In this document: positions 8,241 through 17,358 of the stretch, in pieces
Position numbering within the stretch: the first letter of the stretch is position 1
Layout of the letters: every line of letters starts with the position of its first letter
Source: Roseomonas sp. CECT 9278
GTDB lineage: Bacteria; Pseudomonadota; Alphaproteobacteria; Acetobacterales; Acetobacteraceae
DNA: 64,000 nucleotides
NCBI RefSeq assembly: GCF_918698155.1
Contig: NZ_CAKKLX010000009.1
Coordinates: 1 to 64,000, forward strand
Direction: 5' to 3'
The notes under the pieces: model-generated
What the model saw: the letters and a program-made list of their open reading frames with translations, nothing else
What the model was told of the DNA's origin: nothing
The model's database searches: none
Made by a program: the position numbers and the translations under genes

Positions 8241-9146
8241 ATGCCCGAGACCGCCATCATCAGCGAGGTCGCCCCGCGCGACGGCATCCAGTCCATCAAC
8301 CCGGCCTCGCCGGTCTCGACCGACGCCAAGATCGCGCTGATCCAGGCCTGCTACGATGCCGGGCTGCGGCGGATGGAAGTCGGGTCCTTCGTGTCGCCCA
8401 AGGCGATCCCGCAGATGGCGCAGACCGAGATCGTGCTGGCCGCCTGCAAGCAGATGCCCGGCCTGGAATCCACCGTGCTGGTGCCGAACCGCCGCGGCTT
8501 CGATGCGGCGATCGAACACGGCGCCGACCGGCTCGGCTTCTTCATGTCGGCCACCGCCGGGCACAACAAGGCGAACCTCAACCGCACGCGCGAGGAATCC
8601 TTCGACGAACTGGCGAAGCTGGTGCGCGACACGCCCAAGGGCACGCTGATCCGCTTCAACCTGTCCTGCGTCTTCCACTGCCCCTTCGACGGCGTGGTGA
8701 GCGAGGCCGAGGTGATGCCCTGGATCGAGCGCATCGTCGCCCTCGATCCCGACATGGAGATCGCGCTGGCCGACACCACCGGCAATGCCAGCCCCGACCA
8801 GGTGGGGCGCATCTTCCGCCACGCCATCGGCAAGTGGGGCGGCCGCTTCGCCTTCCACGGCCACGACACCTACGGCATGGGCGTGGCGAATGTCTCCGCC
8901 GCCTGGGAGGCCGGCTGCCGCGTGTTCGACAGCGCCGCCGGCGGCATCGGCGGCTGCCCCTTCGCGCCGGGCGCCACCGGCAACGTGGCGACCGAGGACG
9001 TGGCCTGGATGTTTGCCCGCATGGGCGTGCAGACCGGCGTGGACTGGCCGCGGTTGCTGGTCGCCGCCGACATGGCGGCCGGCATCCCCGGCGCCGTCCC
9101 GGGCGGGCGGATGCGCGCGGTGCCGGCGGCGCGGCTGGCGGCATGA
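8241..9146 (+). CDS. hydroxymethylglutaryl-CoA lyase family protein
   Basis: A 301-residue TIM-barrel enzyme of the HMG-CoA lyase/HMGL-like family. It opens with the substrate loop E-V-A-P-R-D-G-I-Q, has the metal ligands H-G-H-D at residues 206-209, and carries the signature loop around the catalytic Cys239 (GGIGGCPFAPGATGN). HMG-CoA lyase splits 3-hydroxy-3-methylglutaryl-CoA into acetyl-CoA and acetoacetate in leucine and ketone-body metabolism. No leucine-degradation genes are nearby, and Acetobacteraceae carry many HMGL paralogues, so a related 3-hydroxyacyl-CoA or citramalyl-type substrate is possible. The start at 8241 matches the family N-terminus. Confidence 0.82.
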   Translation: MPETAIISEVAPRDGIQSINPASPVSTDAKIALIQACYDAGLRRMEVGSFVSPKAIPQMAQTEIVLAACKQMPGLESTVLVPNRRGFDAAIEHGADRLGFFMSATAGHNKANLNRTREESFDELAKLVRDTPKGTLIRFNLSCVFHCPFDGVVSEAEVMPWIERIVALDPDMEIALADTTGNASPDQVGRIFRHAIGKWGGRFAFHGHDTYGMGVANVSAAWEAGCRVFDSAAGGIGGCPFAPGATGNVATEDVAWMFARMGVQTGVDWPRLLVAADMAAGIPGAVPGGRMRAVPAARLAA

Positions 9147-9197
9147 TGCTGCGCGCCCCCTTCCTTGCGCGCCCGTGGCACCCAATCTGACCCCGTG

Positions 9198-10100
9198 ATG
9201 CGCCCGGTCCTCCCCCTTCTCCTGCTGATCGGCGCCTGCGCCGCCGAGCCGCCGCCCGGGGCTGCCCTGCCGGGCGGCGGGGATGGCGGCACCTTCGTGG
9301 CCGATTATGGCGGCGGCACCGCGCCGGTGGCGCGCTATGTCCGCCTGCCCGATGGCCGCGCCGTGCCGGTCGAGGCGCCGCCGCGTGCCGCCGCGCCGGC
9401 GCCCACGCCCGGGGCCGACGGCAAGCCGGCGGGCGGCGGCGACGCGGTGGCCGAGGCACCCGCGCCGCGCCCACGGTCCGGCCGAGCCACCAGCACCGGG
9501 TCGGCCTTCGCGGTCACCGCCAACGGGCTTGCGGTGACCAACGCCCATGTCGTGCAGGGCTGCGCGAGCGTGGTGGACGAACAGGGGCGCCCGGTCCGCG
9601 TGGTGGCGGCCGACCGCCGGCGCGACCTGGCGCTGATCGATACCGGGCGCGGCTTCGGGTCGGTCGTGCGGTTCCGGCCGCAGGCGGCGGTGGACCTGGG
9701 GGAGACCGTGCTGGTCTTCGGCTTCCCCTATGGCCAGGCGCTGGGCACCGGCATCAACGTGACCAACGGCATCGTGACCGGCCTGGCCGGGCCGGGCGGC
9801 GATGTCTCCCGCTTCCAGATGAACGCCGCGGTTCAGCCCGGCAATTCCGGCGGGCCGGCGGTGGATGATGCCGGGCTGCTGCTGGGCGTCGCGGTCGGTC
9901 GGCTGAACGACCTGGCGGTGCTGCGGGCCACCGGCTCCCTGCCGCAGGGCGTCAACTTCGCCATCCGCGCGACCGAGGTGGAACGCTTCCTGGCCGAGCA
10001 GAATGTCCGCCCGGCGCGTGGCCCGCAGGGCGGCACGGGCGCGCGGGCGGTGTCGGCCACCGTGGCGCCGGCGGTCTTCCAGGTGCTGTGCCGCGCCTGA
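9198..10100 (+). CDS. exported trypsin-like serine protease (S1C type), probable lipoprotein
   Basis: A 300-residue protein with a short leader ending in IGAC (possible lipid-modified Cys14), a Pro/Ala/Gly-rich linker (residues about 55-95), and a chymotrypsin-fold protease domain. The catalytic triad is visible: His117 in TNAHV, Asp143 in RRDLALI, and Ser217 in GNSGGP. It has no PDZ domain, so it is a reduced DegP/HtrA relative. The likely role is proteolysis in the periplasm or at the inner face of the outer membrane. The ATG at 9198 was chosen over an upstream ATG because it begins directly with the hydrophobic leader. A hairpin at 10112-10129 probably terminates the transcript. Confidence 0.85.
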   Translation: MRPVLPLLLLIGACAAEPPPGAALPGGGDGGTFVADYGGGTAPVARYVRLPDGRAVPVEAPPRAAAPAPTPGADGKPAGGGDAVAEAPAPRPRSGRATSTGSAFAVTANGLAVTNAHVVQGCASVVDEQGRPVRVVAADRRRDLALIDTGRGFGSVVRFRPQAAVDLGETVLVFGFPYGQALGTGINVTNGIVTGLAGPGGDVSRFQMNAAVQPGNSGGPAVDDAGLLLGVAVGRLNDLAVLRATGSLPQGVNFAIRATEVERFLAEQNVRPARGPQGGTGARAVSATVAPAVFQVLCRA

Positions 10101-10111
10101 CCCGGCGCGCC

Positions 10112-10129
10112 GCGGGCCGTGAGGCCCGC
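10112..10129 (+). terminator. hairpin after the serine protease gene
   Basis: A perfect 7-base stem (GCGGGCC/GGCCCGC) with a GTGA loop begins 12 bases after the protease stop. There is no T-run, which is common in such GC-rich genomes, so termination is probable but unproven. Confidence 0.45.
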
Positions 10130-10266
10130 AGGACCGGTCCGGCGACCCGCACCATGCGCCACGTCACTGCGGGCTGCCACGCCCTTGCCGCAACCTTTCC
10201 GTCATTCCGGCGCTTTGAGTGGCGATGATGATGATGAGGTCGCGCAGCGCGGCGAACGGAGGTTGC

Positions 10267-10404
10267 ATGTCCGAAGCCGAGATCGAGCGGCGGATGGCGG
10301 AACTGGACCGCCTGCTGAACGACCCCGAGACGCGCATGGACGCGAACCGGGTCTGGGCGCTGGCGGCCGAACTGGCGCGCAAGCCCGAGCCGGCGCGCCG
10401 GTAG
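10267..10404 (+). CDS. small charged helical protein
   Basis: A 45-residue protein rich in Glu, Arg and Leu, almost entirely predicted helix. A GGAGG ends 4 bases before its ATG, a strong translation signal, which supports it as a real small gene. The sequence (ERRMAELDRLLNDPETRMD) loosely resembles the N-terminal coiled-coil of peptide chain release factors, but it is far too short to be one. No function can be assigned. It stands alone between the protease and tlyA. Confidence 0.5.
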   Translation: MSEAEIERRMAELDRLLNDPETRMDANRVWALAAELARKPEPARR

Positions 10405-10414
10405 GGCAGGTCGC

Positions 10415-10434
10415 GATCAGACGGAATCCTCCGA
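10415..10434. repeat. short intergenic repeat, copy 1
   Basis: The 20 bases GATCAGACGGAATCCTCCGA match the reverse complement of 37580-37599 at 17 of 20 positions. Both sit in intergenic DNA close after a stop codon. The sequence looks like the small dispersed GATC/GAATC-type palindromic repeats common between alphaproteobacterial genes. Confidence 0.45.
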
Positions 10435-10541
10435 TCGGGCAAAGTTGCCCGTTCCATCAATGATCCAGAGGCACTGAAGCGAGCCAAGGCGAGCGGCAAC
10501 GGCTTTGGGCCGCGGCGCGCGCATCGCCGGCCGGTCGGCCC

Positions 10542-11291
10542 CTATGCGTCCTTCACCGCCGCGATCAGGAATTCGCGATTGCCCTCGGGGCCGGTGATCG
10601 GGCTCGGCTCGATGCCCAGGACGCGCCAGGCGGGCAGCGACGCCCACCAGTCCCGGATGGTCGCGCAGACGTCGTCGTGCACCGCCGCGTCGCGCACCAC
10701 GCCGCCCTTGCCCACGCGATCGGGCCCCGCTTCGAATTGCGGCTTGATCAGCGCGACCGCGAAGGCGCCCGGGGCCGCCAGGCCGAGAGCAGCCGGCAGC
10801 ACCGTCCGCAGCCCGATGAAGGACGCATCGCAGACCACCGCGCCGGGCGCCTCGGGCACCTGCTCCGTGCCCAGGTGGCGGGCGTTGGTGCGTTCCAGGA
10901 CCACCACGCGCGGATCGTTGCGCAGCTTCCAGTCGAGCTGCCCATGCCCGACATCCACCGCATAGACGCGCGCCGCCCCGCGGGTCAGCAGCACGTCGGT
11001 GAAGCCGCCGGTCGACGCACCCACATCCACCGCGACGCGCCCTGCCGGATCCAGCCCGAAATGCGCGAGCCCATGTGCCAGCTTGATGCCGCCGCGGCTC
11101 ACCCAGGGATGGTCCTGCCCGCGCAGTTCGAGCGGCAGGTCCCAGGCCAGCAGGTCCCCCGCCTTGTCGATGCGCCGTTCGCCCGAGAACACCTTGCCGG
11201 CCAGGATCAGGGCCTGGGCACGGGGCCGCGACACGGCCAGGCCGCGTTCGACCACCAGGACATCGGCACGCACCCGCCCGGGGCCGCTCAT
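10542..11291 (-). CDS. tlyA: TlyA-family rRNA 2'-O-methyltransferase
   Basis: A 249-residue protein with an N-terminal S4 RNA-binding domain (residues about 8-65, LAVSRPRAQALILAGKVFS) followed by an FtsJ-like Rossmann methyltransferase. The SAM-binding strand is VAVDVGASTGGFTDVLL, followed by VYAVDVGHGQLDWKL and the catalytic Lys/Asp/Lys region (CDASFIGL, ALIKPQFE). TlyA methylates ribose 2'-OH groups of 16S and/or 23S rRNA; the older haemolysin name reflects a secondary observation. It lies 16 bases downstream of the cobalamin/SCHIC-like gene on the same strand and may be co-transcribed. Length and motif order are normal. Confidence 0.88.
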   Translation of the reverse strand: MSGPGRVRADVLVVERGLAVSRPRAQALILAGKVFSGERRIDKAGDLLAWDLPLELRGQDHPWVSRGGIKLAHGLAHFGLDPAGRVAVDVGASTGGFTDVLLTRGAARVYAVDVGHGQLDWKLRNDPRVVVLERTNARHLGTEQVPEAPGAVVCDASFIGLRTVLPAALGLAAPGAFAVALIKPQFEAGPDRVGKGGVVRDAAVHDDVCATIRDWWASLPAWRVLGIEPSPITGPEGNREFLIAAVKDA

Positions 11292-11307
11292 GGCGCCCCG
11301 GCCGTCA

Positions 11308-12132
11308 TCAGTCGCGCAGGCCGGCCCGGCGCAGGCGCAGCGCGGTCTCGGAGATCACCGCGGCCTCGATCGCGCTGCCGGTGAAGCCATCGAGCGCAAG
11401 CGCGCTGGCATCGCCAGGCACCTGGCCCGGCAGCCCGCCGCCCAGCACCAGGATCGCGGCATTGCGCGAGGCGCGGCGGAGGCCCTCCACGGTGGCGCGG
11501 ATATCGGCCTCCTGCGCGCCGGGCTCGATGCTGATCCAGGCGACGTCGAAGGTGCGGTCATGCGCCGAATCGCGCGCTTCCTCGGCACCGTGGCTCGGCA
11601 CGTCGCACACATCCCAGCCGGCGCGGTCGAAGAAGCGCAGCGCCACGCCGTGCTCCACGCTCGGCATGTCAAGCGCGCCGGACAGCGTCAGCGCGGTGTT
11701 CATGGACGCCGGCTCGCCGCTGCCCGGCACTTCTGCATCGTCCAGCGACAGCAGGCACATGCGCAGCTGCCACACCTTCGCGAGGCGCTCGGTCTGGTCG
11801 AATTCGGTCGGATCGTAGCGCCGCCGCAGCGCATCGGCGGCCGGCAGGATGATGTCGCGGCAGATCGGGCGGAACATGTGCCCATCGGGATTGAGCGCGG
11901 CGAGCGCGGCGATGCCGTCCGCCAGCGTGCCATCGGCCAGGGTGCCCGCCAGGGCGGCGGCGTCGGACCGCCAGGTGCCGGCCCGCGGCGCGCCGAAGCG
12001 CGCGGCCAGCGCCGGCACCAGCAGTTGGGCGGCGACATTCGCCAGGAGGGCGCCGCGACGCGCGGCGGTCAGGGGCATCACCGGGCTGAACCGGGCGGTG
12101 GGCGGTCGGGCGGTCCCGTCGAGCGGCGACAT
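11308..12132 (-). CDS. cobalamin-binding/SCHIC-like regulatory protein (PpaA/AerR-like)
   Basis: A 274-residue soluble protein. The N-terminal half is helical. The C-terminal half (residues about 160-260) has the alternating strand/helix layout of a B12-binding Rossmann domain, beginning with a helix followed by GWDV and ending with the AAILVLGGG strand. The classical D-x-H-x-x-G cobalamin motif is not obvious, which fits divergent PpaA/AerR or SCHIC domains that bind cobalamin or haem as light or redox sensors. A TGT-N12-ACA box upstream and dxs next door are suggestive. An alternative is an ordinary cobalamin-domain protein of unknown role. The domain call is moderate and the regulatory role is inference. 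Confidence 0.45.
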   Translation of the reverse strand: MSPLDGTARPPTARFSPVMPLTAARRGALLANVAAQLLVPALAARFGAPRAGTWRSDAAALAGTLADGTLADGIAALAALNPDGHMFRPICRDIILPAADALRRRYDPTEFDQTERLAKVWQLRMCLLSLDDAEVPGSGEPASMNTALTLSGALDMPSVEHGVALRFFDRAGWDVCDVPSHGAEEARDSAHDRTFDVAWISIEPGAQEADIRATVEGLRRASRNAAILVLGGGLPGQVPGDASALALDGFTGSAIEAAVISETALRLRRAGLRD

Positions 12133-12291
12133 TCTGATCAGCCCCCCTTTCTCCCGGCGGATTCCCGCCGTCGCATTGCCATGTCCTGCGGCGTGGACGC
12201 GCGTGCCGCACCTCGCAGGGGCTGGGCCCTGGTCCGCCCCGGCGAGGCGGCACCATCCCTGGGGGTAAGCCTAGCCCCGCCTCGGCGACTG

Positions 12292-12321
12292 TGACAATGG
12301 CACTGTCAATTCACAACGACA
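12292..12321. promoter_or_regulatory. candidate operator: TGACA inverted repeat overlapping a TGT-N12-ACA box
   Basis: TGACA at 12292-12296 pairs with TGTCA at 12304-12308. The same TGT begins an 18-base TGT-N12-ACA box (12304-12321), which matches the PpsR/CrtJ consensus spacing. It lies about 170 bases upstream of the cobalamin/SCHIC-like gene. The surrounding bases are unusually AT-rich for the window. A chance match to such a short consensus is possible. Confidence 0.3.
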
Positions 12322-12390
12322 GTCCGGCTGACCCAATCGTATCGCGGGCGTCGCGACACGTGCCGGTTGTGTCACCGAAGCCCGCGCATG

Positions 12391-14310
12391 TCAGGCGCGC
12401 GCGGGCTGCGCCTTGTGGGCCTGGCCCAGCGCCGCCAGCGCGGTCGCGGCGATCTGCGGCGCGTTCAGCCCCGCTTCATCGTATTGCTTGCGCGGCGCGT
12501 CGTGGTCGATGAAGCGGTCCGGCAGGCACATCGGGCGGAACTTCACCCCGCCATCGAGCAGCCCGCGCTCCGCCAGGTGGTGCATCACCAGCGCGCCGAA
12601 GCCGAGGATCGAGCCTTCCTCGATGGTGATCAGAACTTCGTGTTCGCGCGCCAGGCGTTCCACCAGCGCGGCGTCGAGCGGCTTGGCGAAGCGGGCATCG
12701 GCGACGGTGCAGGACAGGCCGTGCGTCGCGAGCTCATCCGCCGCCTTCAGGCATTCGGCCAGCCGCGCGCCATAGGACAGGATGGCGATCGACGTGCCCT
12801 CGCGCAGCACCCGGCCGCGGCCGATCGGCAGCACCGTGCCGCGCGCCGGCAGCGCAAGACCCAGGCCCTCGCCGCGCGGGTAGCGGAAGGCGGTCGGGCG
12901 GTCGTCGATCGCGGTGGCGGTGGCGACCATGTGCATCAGCTCGACCTCGTCCGCCGCGGCCATCAGCACCATGCCCGGCAGGCAGCCCAAATAGGCGATG
13001 TCGAAGATGCCCGCATGCGTCGCGCCGTCGGCACCGACCAGCCCGGCGCGGTCCATCGCGAAGCGCACCGGCAGCGACTGCAGCGCGACATCGTGCATGA
13101 TCTGGTCGTAGGCGCGCTGGAGGAAGGTGGAATAGATCGCGCAGAAGGGCTTCATGCCCTCGGTCGCCATGCCGGCGGCGAAGGTGACGGCGTGCTGTTC
13201 GGCGATGCCGACATCGAAGCAGCGCTTCGGAAATTTCTTGCCGAACATGTCGAGGCTGGTGCCTGACGGCATGGCGGCGTTGATCGCGACGATGGTGTCG
13301 TCGTGCTCGGCCTCGGCGATCAGCGCGGTGGCAAACACCTTCTGGTAGGTCGGCGGGCCGGGCGGCGCCTTGGCCTGTTCGCCGGTCACGACGTTGAACT
13401 TCTGCACGCCGTGATACTTGTCCGAGGCTGCCTCGGCGGGCGCGTAGCCCTTGCCCTTCTGGGTGACGACATGCAGCAGGATGGGGCCGGCATGGTCGGT
13501 GTCGCGCAGGTTGCGCAGCACCGGCAGCAGGTGGTCGAGGTCATGCCCATCGACCGGGCCGACATAGTAGAAGCCCAGCTCCTCGAACAATGTCCCGCCG
13601 GTCAGCAGGCCGCGCGCGTATTCGTCGGCGCGGCGGGCGGCGCGTTCCAGCGGCGCGGGGAAGCGCTTGGCCACCCGCGCCATCAGGTCGCGCAGGCTGA
13701 GGAAGGGGCGCGAGGAGACCACGCGCGACAGATAGGCCGACATCGCGCCCACCGGCGGGGCGATCGACATGTCGTTGTCGTTGAGGATGACGATCAGGTT
13801 CGCCTTCGACGCGCCGGCATTGTTCATGGCCTCGTAGGCCATGCCCGCGCTCATGGCGCCGTCGCCGATCACGGCGATGACGTGCCGGTCGTCGCCCTTC
13901 AGGTCGCGCGCCACCGCCATGCCGAGGCCGGCCGAAATCGACGTGCTGGAATGCGCCGCACCGAAGGGGTCGTATTCGGATTCCGACCGCCGCGTGAAGC
14001 CCGACAGCCCGCCGCCCTGGCGCAGCGTGCGGATGCGGTCGCGCCGCCCGGTCAGGATCTTGTGGGGATAGGCCTGGTGGCCGACATCCCAGATCAGCCG
14101 GTCATTCGGCGTGTCGAACACCGCATGCACGGCCACGGTCAATTCCACCACGCCGAGCGACGCACCGAGATGCCCGCCGGTGGAGGACACCGCGTCGATC
14201 GTCTCGGCGCGCAATTCCTCGGCCAGGCGCTTGAGCTGGTCGCCGGAGAAGTTCTTCAGGTCGGCCGGGACGCTCACGCGATCCAGCAGGGGGGTGGCCG
14301 GGCGGTTCAT
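12391..14310 (-). CDS. dxs: 1-deoxy-D-xylulose-5-phosphate synthase
   Basis: A 639-residue thiamine-diphosphate enzyme of normal length. It condenses pyruvate and glyceraldehyde-3-phosphate to deoxyxylulose-5-phosphate, the first step of the MEP isoprenoid pathway. Visible motifs are [17 protein letters not shown] near the N-terminus, [15 protein letters not shown], the thiamine-binding [15 protein letters not shown] followed by [12 protein letters not shown], the [15 protein letters not shown] active-site loop, and the transketolase C-domain. The ATG at 14310 overlaps the ispA stop (TGATG) and has GAGGA just upstream. It is the last gene of xseB-ispA-dxs, so precursor supply and prenyl chain synthesis are co-expressed. 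Confidence 0.97.
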   Translation of the reverse strand: MNRPATPLLDRVSVPADLKNFSGDQLKRLAEELRAETIDAVSSTGGHLGASLGVVELTVAVHAVFDTPNDRLIWDVGHQAYPHKILTGRRDRIRTLRQGGGLSGFTRRSESEYDPFGAAHSSTSISAGLGMAVARDLKGDDRHVIAVIGDGAMSAGMAYEAMNNAGASKANLIVILNDNDMSIAPPVGAMSAYLSRVVSSRPFLSLRDLMARVAKRFPAPLERAARRADEYARGLLTGGTLFEELGFYYVGPVDGHDLDHLLPVLRNLRDTDHAGPILLHVVTQKGKGYAPAEAASDKYHGVQKFNVVTGEQAKAPPGPPTYQKVFATALIAEAEHDDTIVAINAAMPSGTSLDMFGKKFPKRCFDVGIAEQHAVTFAAGMATEGMKPFCAIYSTFLQRAYDQIMHDVALQSLPVRFAMDRAGLVGADGATHAGIFDIAYLGCLPGMVLMAAADEVELMHMVATATAIDDRPTAFRYPRGEGLGLALPARGTVLPIGRGRVLREGTSIAILSYGARLAECLKAADELATHGLSCTVADARFAKPLDAALVERLAREHEVLITIEEGSILGFGALVMHHLAERGLLDGGVKFRPMCLPDRFIDHDAPRKQYDEAGLNAPQIAATALAALGQAHKAQPARA

Positions 14311-15224
14311 CAATTCCTCCGCGCGATCGCGTAGCCGGCGAGCGCGCGCAACAGATCGGCACGATCACCCAATGCGTCCAGATGCGCCGCCGCCTGGGCG
14401 GCCAGACGTTCCGCCTGCGCACGGGCGCGGTCGAGCCCGAGCAGCCCGACCAGCGTGGCCTTGCCGGCGGCGGCATCCTTGCCGGTGCGCTTGCCGGCTT
14501 GCTCGGCGCTGACCGTCGCGTCCAGCAGGTCGTCGGCGATCTGGAAGGCCGCGCCCAGGTCACGACCATAGGCGGCGAAGGCGTGGCGCATCTGCAATGG
14601 CGCCTTGCCCAGGATGGCGCCGGCCTCGGCCGAGAATTCGATCAGCTTGCCGGTCTTGAGCATCTGCAGGCGGCCGATCTCGGCTTCCTCGAGCGGTTCG
14701 CCCACCCGTTCGGCCATCATGTCCATCATCTGGCCACCGCACATGCCGCGCGGGCCGGCGGCGCGGGCCAGGCCGCGGCACAATTCGGCGCGCACGAAGC
14801 TGTCCGAATGCGCCTCGGGTTCGGCCAGGGCATAGAAGGCATTGGCCTGCAGCGCATCGCCGGCGAGCACCGCGGTCGCTTCGTCGAAGGCCTTGTGGAC
14901 GGTGGGCTTGCCGCGGCGCAGGTCGTCGTCGTCCATGCAGGGCAGGTCGTCATGGACCAGCGAATAGGCGTGCAGCATCTCGATCGCGGCGGCGGTGCGC
15001 AGCGCGGCATCGCGCGAGACGCCGAATTGCCGCGCACCTTCCAGCACCAGGAAGCCGCGCAGCCGCTTGCCGCCGCCCATCGCGGCGTAGCGCATCGCAT
15101 CGAACAGCGGGGCCTCCAGCCCCTCGGCGCGCGGGATCAGCATGTCGAGCGCCTGGTCGATCTCGATGGCGGCCTCGGCCATGGCGGCGCGCAGGGCGTC
15201 GGCGGAAGCCGTCATGGTGTCCAT
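14310..15224 (-). CDS. ispA: farnesyl (short-chain polyprenyl) diphosphate synthase
   Basis: A 304-residue all-helical prenyl synthase. The first Asp-rich motif [14 protein letters not shown] (residues 92-105) and the second, DDLLDA (from residue 231), both bind Mg-diphosphate; KRLRG near residue 53 binds isopentenyl diphosphate. It builds farnesyl diphosphate from IPP and DMAPP for undecaprenyl lipid, quinones and carotenoids. The start has GGAG 5 bases upstream and follows xseB with a single base between. The xseB-ispA-dxs order is widespread in proteobacteria. Product chain length (C15 or C20) cannot be fixed from the sequence alone. Confidence 0.95.
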   Translation of the reverse strand: MDTMTASADALRAAMAEAAIEIDQALDMLIPRAEGLEAPLFDAMRYAAMGGGKRLRGFLVLEGARQFGVSRDAALRTAAAIEMLHAYSLVHDDLPCMDDDDLRRGKPTVHKAFDEATAVLAGDALQANAFYALAEPEAHSDSFVRAELCRGLARAAGPRGMCGGQMMDMMAERVGEPLEEAEIGRLQMLKTGKLIEFSAEAGAILGKAPLQMRHAFAAYGRDLGAAFQIADDLLDATVSAEQAGKRTGKDAAAGKATLVGLLGLDRARAQAERLAAQAAAHLDALGDRADLLRALAGYAIARRN

Positions 15225-15225
15225 G

Positions 15226-15483
15226 CTACTCCACGTCCCGCAGGGTCAGCCCGGCGGGCCCTTCCACGATGGCCTGCACCTTCTGCTCGGCCTCCGCGAG
15301 CTTGCGCTCGCAATGGCCGCGCAGCGCGGCGCCGCGCTGGTAGGCGGCGACCGAGGCTTCGAGCGCCCCGGCGCCCGATTCCAGCGCCTTCACGATGCCT
15401 TCGAGCTCGGCCAGAGCCTGCTCGAAGGTGAGGGTTGCGATGTCGGGGGGCGTGTCGCCCGCCGCTGTGCTTGTCCTGGCCAT
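15226..15483 (-). CDS. xseB: exodeoxyribonuclease VII small subunit
   Basis: An 85-residue helical protein with the family pattern: LTFEQALAELEGIVKALESG, a short turn, then AYQRGAALRGHCERKLAEAEQKV. It binds the large subunit XseA (not in the window) to form exonuclease VII, which degrades single-stranded DNA. It is the first gene of the xseB-ispA-dxs operon, one base before ispA. Length and order are typical. Confidence 0.93.
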   Translation of the reverse strand: MARTSTAAGDTPPDIATLTFEQALAELEGIVKALESGAGALEASVAAYQRGAALRGHCERKLAEAEQKVQAIVEGPAGLTLRDVE

Positions 15484-15518
15484 GTCAGGCGAGGTTAACA
15501 GTCAATCGGGGGGGAAGG

Positions 15519-16487
15519 CTATTGCGGCTCGATCCCGGCCTGGCGGATGGCATTGGTCCACTTGGTGGTCTCGGCGCGCACGAAGGCGGCGGCCTGTTCG
15601 GGCGTCGAGCCGCGGACGGTCATGCCGAGCGCGCCGGCCAGGCGCGAGCGCATCTCCTCGGTGGCGAGTGCGGCCTGCACGGCGCGGTTGAGCAGCGCGA
15701 TGCGGTCGGGCGCCGTGCCGGCGGGGGCGAAGAGGGTGAACCAGGCGATCACCTCGTACTCCGGCAGGGAGCCGGCCTCGCGCACCGTCGGCACGTCGGG
15801 CACGGCGGCGGAGCGTTGGGCCGAGGTTACGGCCAGGATGCGCAGCGAGCCAGCCTGGGCCTGCGGCAGGATGACCGCCTGGTCGGCGATGAACATGTCG
15901 ACGCGCCCGGCCAGCATGTCCTGCACCGCGAGCGGCGAGGAGCGGTAGGGAACGCCGAGCATCCGCACGTTCGCCTGGGCGGCCAGCGCGGCCGCCGCAA
16001 CCTGCTGGGAGGAGGAGGCGGTGGCGTAGGTGATGCCCTCCGGCCGCGCGCGGGCGGCGGTGATGAGGTCGGCCAGCGTGCGGTAGGGGCTGTCGGCCTT
16101 CACGGCGACCAGCAGCGGGACGGTGGCGATGGTGGAGATCGGCGCGAAGCCGTTCTCCATGTCGAAGGGCACCTGGCGGAACAGGGCGCGGGCGGCGGCG
16201 TTGGTGGAGTTGGTGCCGACCAGCAGGGTGTTGCCGTCGGGCGTGGCGCGGGCGACGGCCTCGGCGCCGATCAGGCCGTTGGCGCCGGCGCGGTTCTCGA
16301 CCACGACAGGCTGGCCAAGCGTGGCGCGCATGCCCTCGCCGAGTAGGCGGCCGACGGTGTCGGTGGCGGAGCCGGGGGCGAAGGGGACGATGGCGCGGAT
16401 GGGGGCGGTGGGCCAGGCGGGTTGGGCGGCCGCGGTCGCGGGCAGCAGGGCGGCGGCCGGCAGGGCCAGCAGGGTGCGGCGGTTCAT
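15519..16487 (-). CDS. Bug-family tripartite tricarboxylate transporter receptor
   Basis: A 322-residue periplasmic binding protein with a signal peptide (MNRRTLLALPAAALLPATAAAQP). The usual Bug landmarks are present: IRAIVPFAPGSATDTVGRLL early, VVVENRAGANGLIGAEAVARATPDGNTLL for carboxylate binding, GVPYRSSPLAVQDMLAGRVDMF in the second lobe, and VPDVPTVREAGSLPEYEV. These proteins bind small carboxylated metabolites for TctAB permeases. No permease genes are adjacent, so it is an orphan receptor, as most Bug genes are. The ligand is not predictable. Confidence 0.9.
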   Translation of the reverse strand: MNRRTLLALPAAALLPATAAAQPAWPTAPIRAIVPFAPGSATDTVGRLLGEGMRATLGQPVVVENRAGANGLIGAEAVARATPDGNTLLVGTNSTNAAARALFRQVPFDMENGFAPISTIATVPLLVAVKADSPYRTLADLITAARARPEGITYATASSSQQVAAAALAAQANVRMLGVPYRSSPLAVQDMLAGRVDMFIADQAVILPQAQAGSLRILAVTSAQRSAAVPDVPTVREAGSLPEYEVIAWFTLFAPAGTAPDRIALLNRAVQAALATEEMRSRLAGALGMTVRGSTPEQAAAFVRAETTKWTNAIRQAGIEPQ

Positions 16488-16559
16488 GGGGGGCGTCCTC
16501 CCGGAAGGTCGGGGGCGAGATAGGACGGGGTGGGGGGCGCGTCCAGGGTGGGGGGCGTC

Positions 16560-17258
16560 TCAACCCTTCTTCGGCATCGCAGACGTGCGGAGCATGATGC
16601 AATCCACGTCAGGCGGCTGGCCCTTGAATTGGCGCTTGTCGACCACGAAAGCCGACTGCCTGTCGAGCCACTTCAGTTTCGCGCGCAACCCAGTCGGCAC
16701 TGTCGCTCCGAGATCCGTCAGCCGCGCCCATTCGCCATCCCTTGTCGCCTGGAGTATCGCCCTCCCATAGGCGGCGACGCGCTTCGCGTCATTCGCCGCC
16801 ACCGCGGCAACCGCTTTCCGAGGCGTCGCGGTGTGCGGCACGCGGGCATCGGTCGGAATGAAGATTGTGCAGCATGCTTGGAAGGCGTCGGGCGTTGCCG
16901 TCCGCCCGACACCGATCACCATCAACCCGGCTTCCCTGATGCGAAGCGCGAGGTCGGCAAAGTCACTGTCGCTCGACACGATGCAGAAACCGTCCAGCGG
17001 AGCGGTGTGGAGCAGGTCCATGGCATCGACGACAAGGGCGATATCCGTCGCGTTCCTGCCCCTGCCTGTGCCGCCGCGGATCGGAAAACGCTGGATGGGT
17101 CGGATCGCGAATGCCTTGAGCAACTGCTTCCAGACATCCAGGTTCGAACTGCGCCAGTCGCCGTATGCGCGGCGGATGACGGTCGTGCCATGAGCCTCGA
17201 TGGTCGCGAGCAGGTCCGGTATCGTGCGGTGGCTGGCATTGTCCGCATCGATCAGCAC
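16560..17258 (-). CDS. NYN-domain (PIN-like) putative RNase with C-terminal LOTUS-like domain
   Basis: A 232-residue protein. The N-terminal NYN/PIN-like fold has conserved acidic residues in LIDADNAS at the start, in ATDIALVVDAMDLL, and in SSDSDFADLALRIREAG, which together form a metal-dependent nuclease centre. The C-terminal ~80 residues (about 150-232) resemble the small winged OST-HTH/LOTUS domain often attached to NYN nucleases. The likely role is RNA cleavage or decay. The start is odd: the first in-frame start is a GTG (17258) inside the first strand, and a good GGAGG lies about 40 bases upstream without a nearby start codon. Base composition is lower in GC than its neighbours, suggesting transfer. 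Confidence 0.72.
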   Translation of the reverse strand: MLIDADNASHRTIPDLLATIEAHGTTVIRRAYGDWRSSNLDVWKQLLKAFAIRPIQRFPIRGGTGRGRNATDIALVVDAMDLLHTAPLDGFCIVSSDSDFADLALRIREAGLMVIGVGRTATPDAFQACCTIFIPTDARVPHTATPRKAVAAVAANDAKRVAAYGRAILQATRDGEWARLTDLGATVPTGLRAKLKWLDRQSAFVVDKRQFKGQPPDVDCIMLRTSAMPKKG

Positions 17259-17358
17259 GGCCAGGCGGCGGCGACGATCAGGAAAGCGGGCTGCTTTTCC
17301 TCCGGATCGGACGGCTCATCACCTTCGGTGAGATTCGGTGCGCGACCTCCCACTGCAG

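Noticed and set aside
12133-12390. A tRNA or small RNA gene in the AT-richer gap before the cobalamin/SCHIC-like gene
   Set aside because: No cloverleaf, TTCGA-type loop or CCA-proximal pattern could be found; only short inverted repeats are present.
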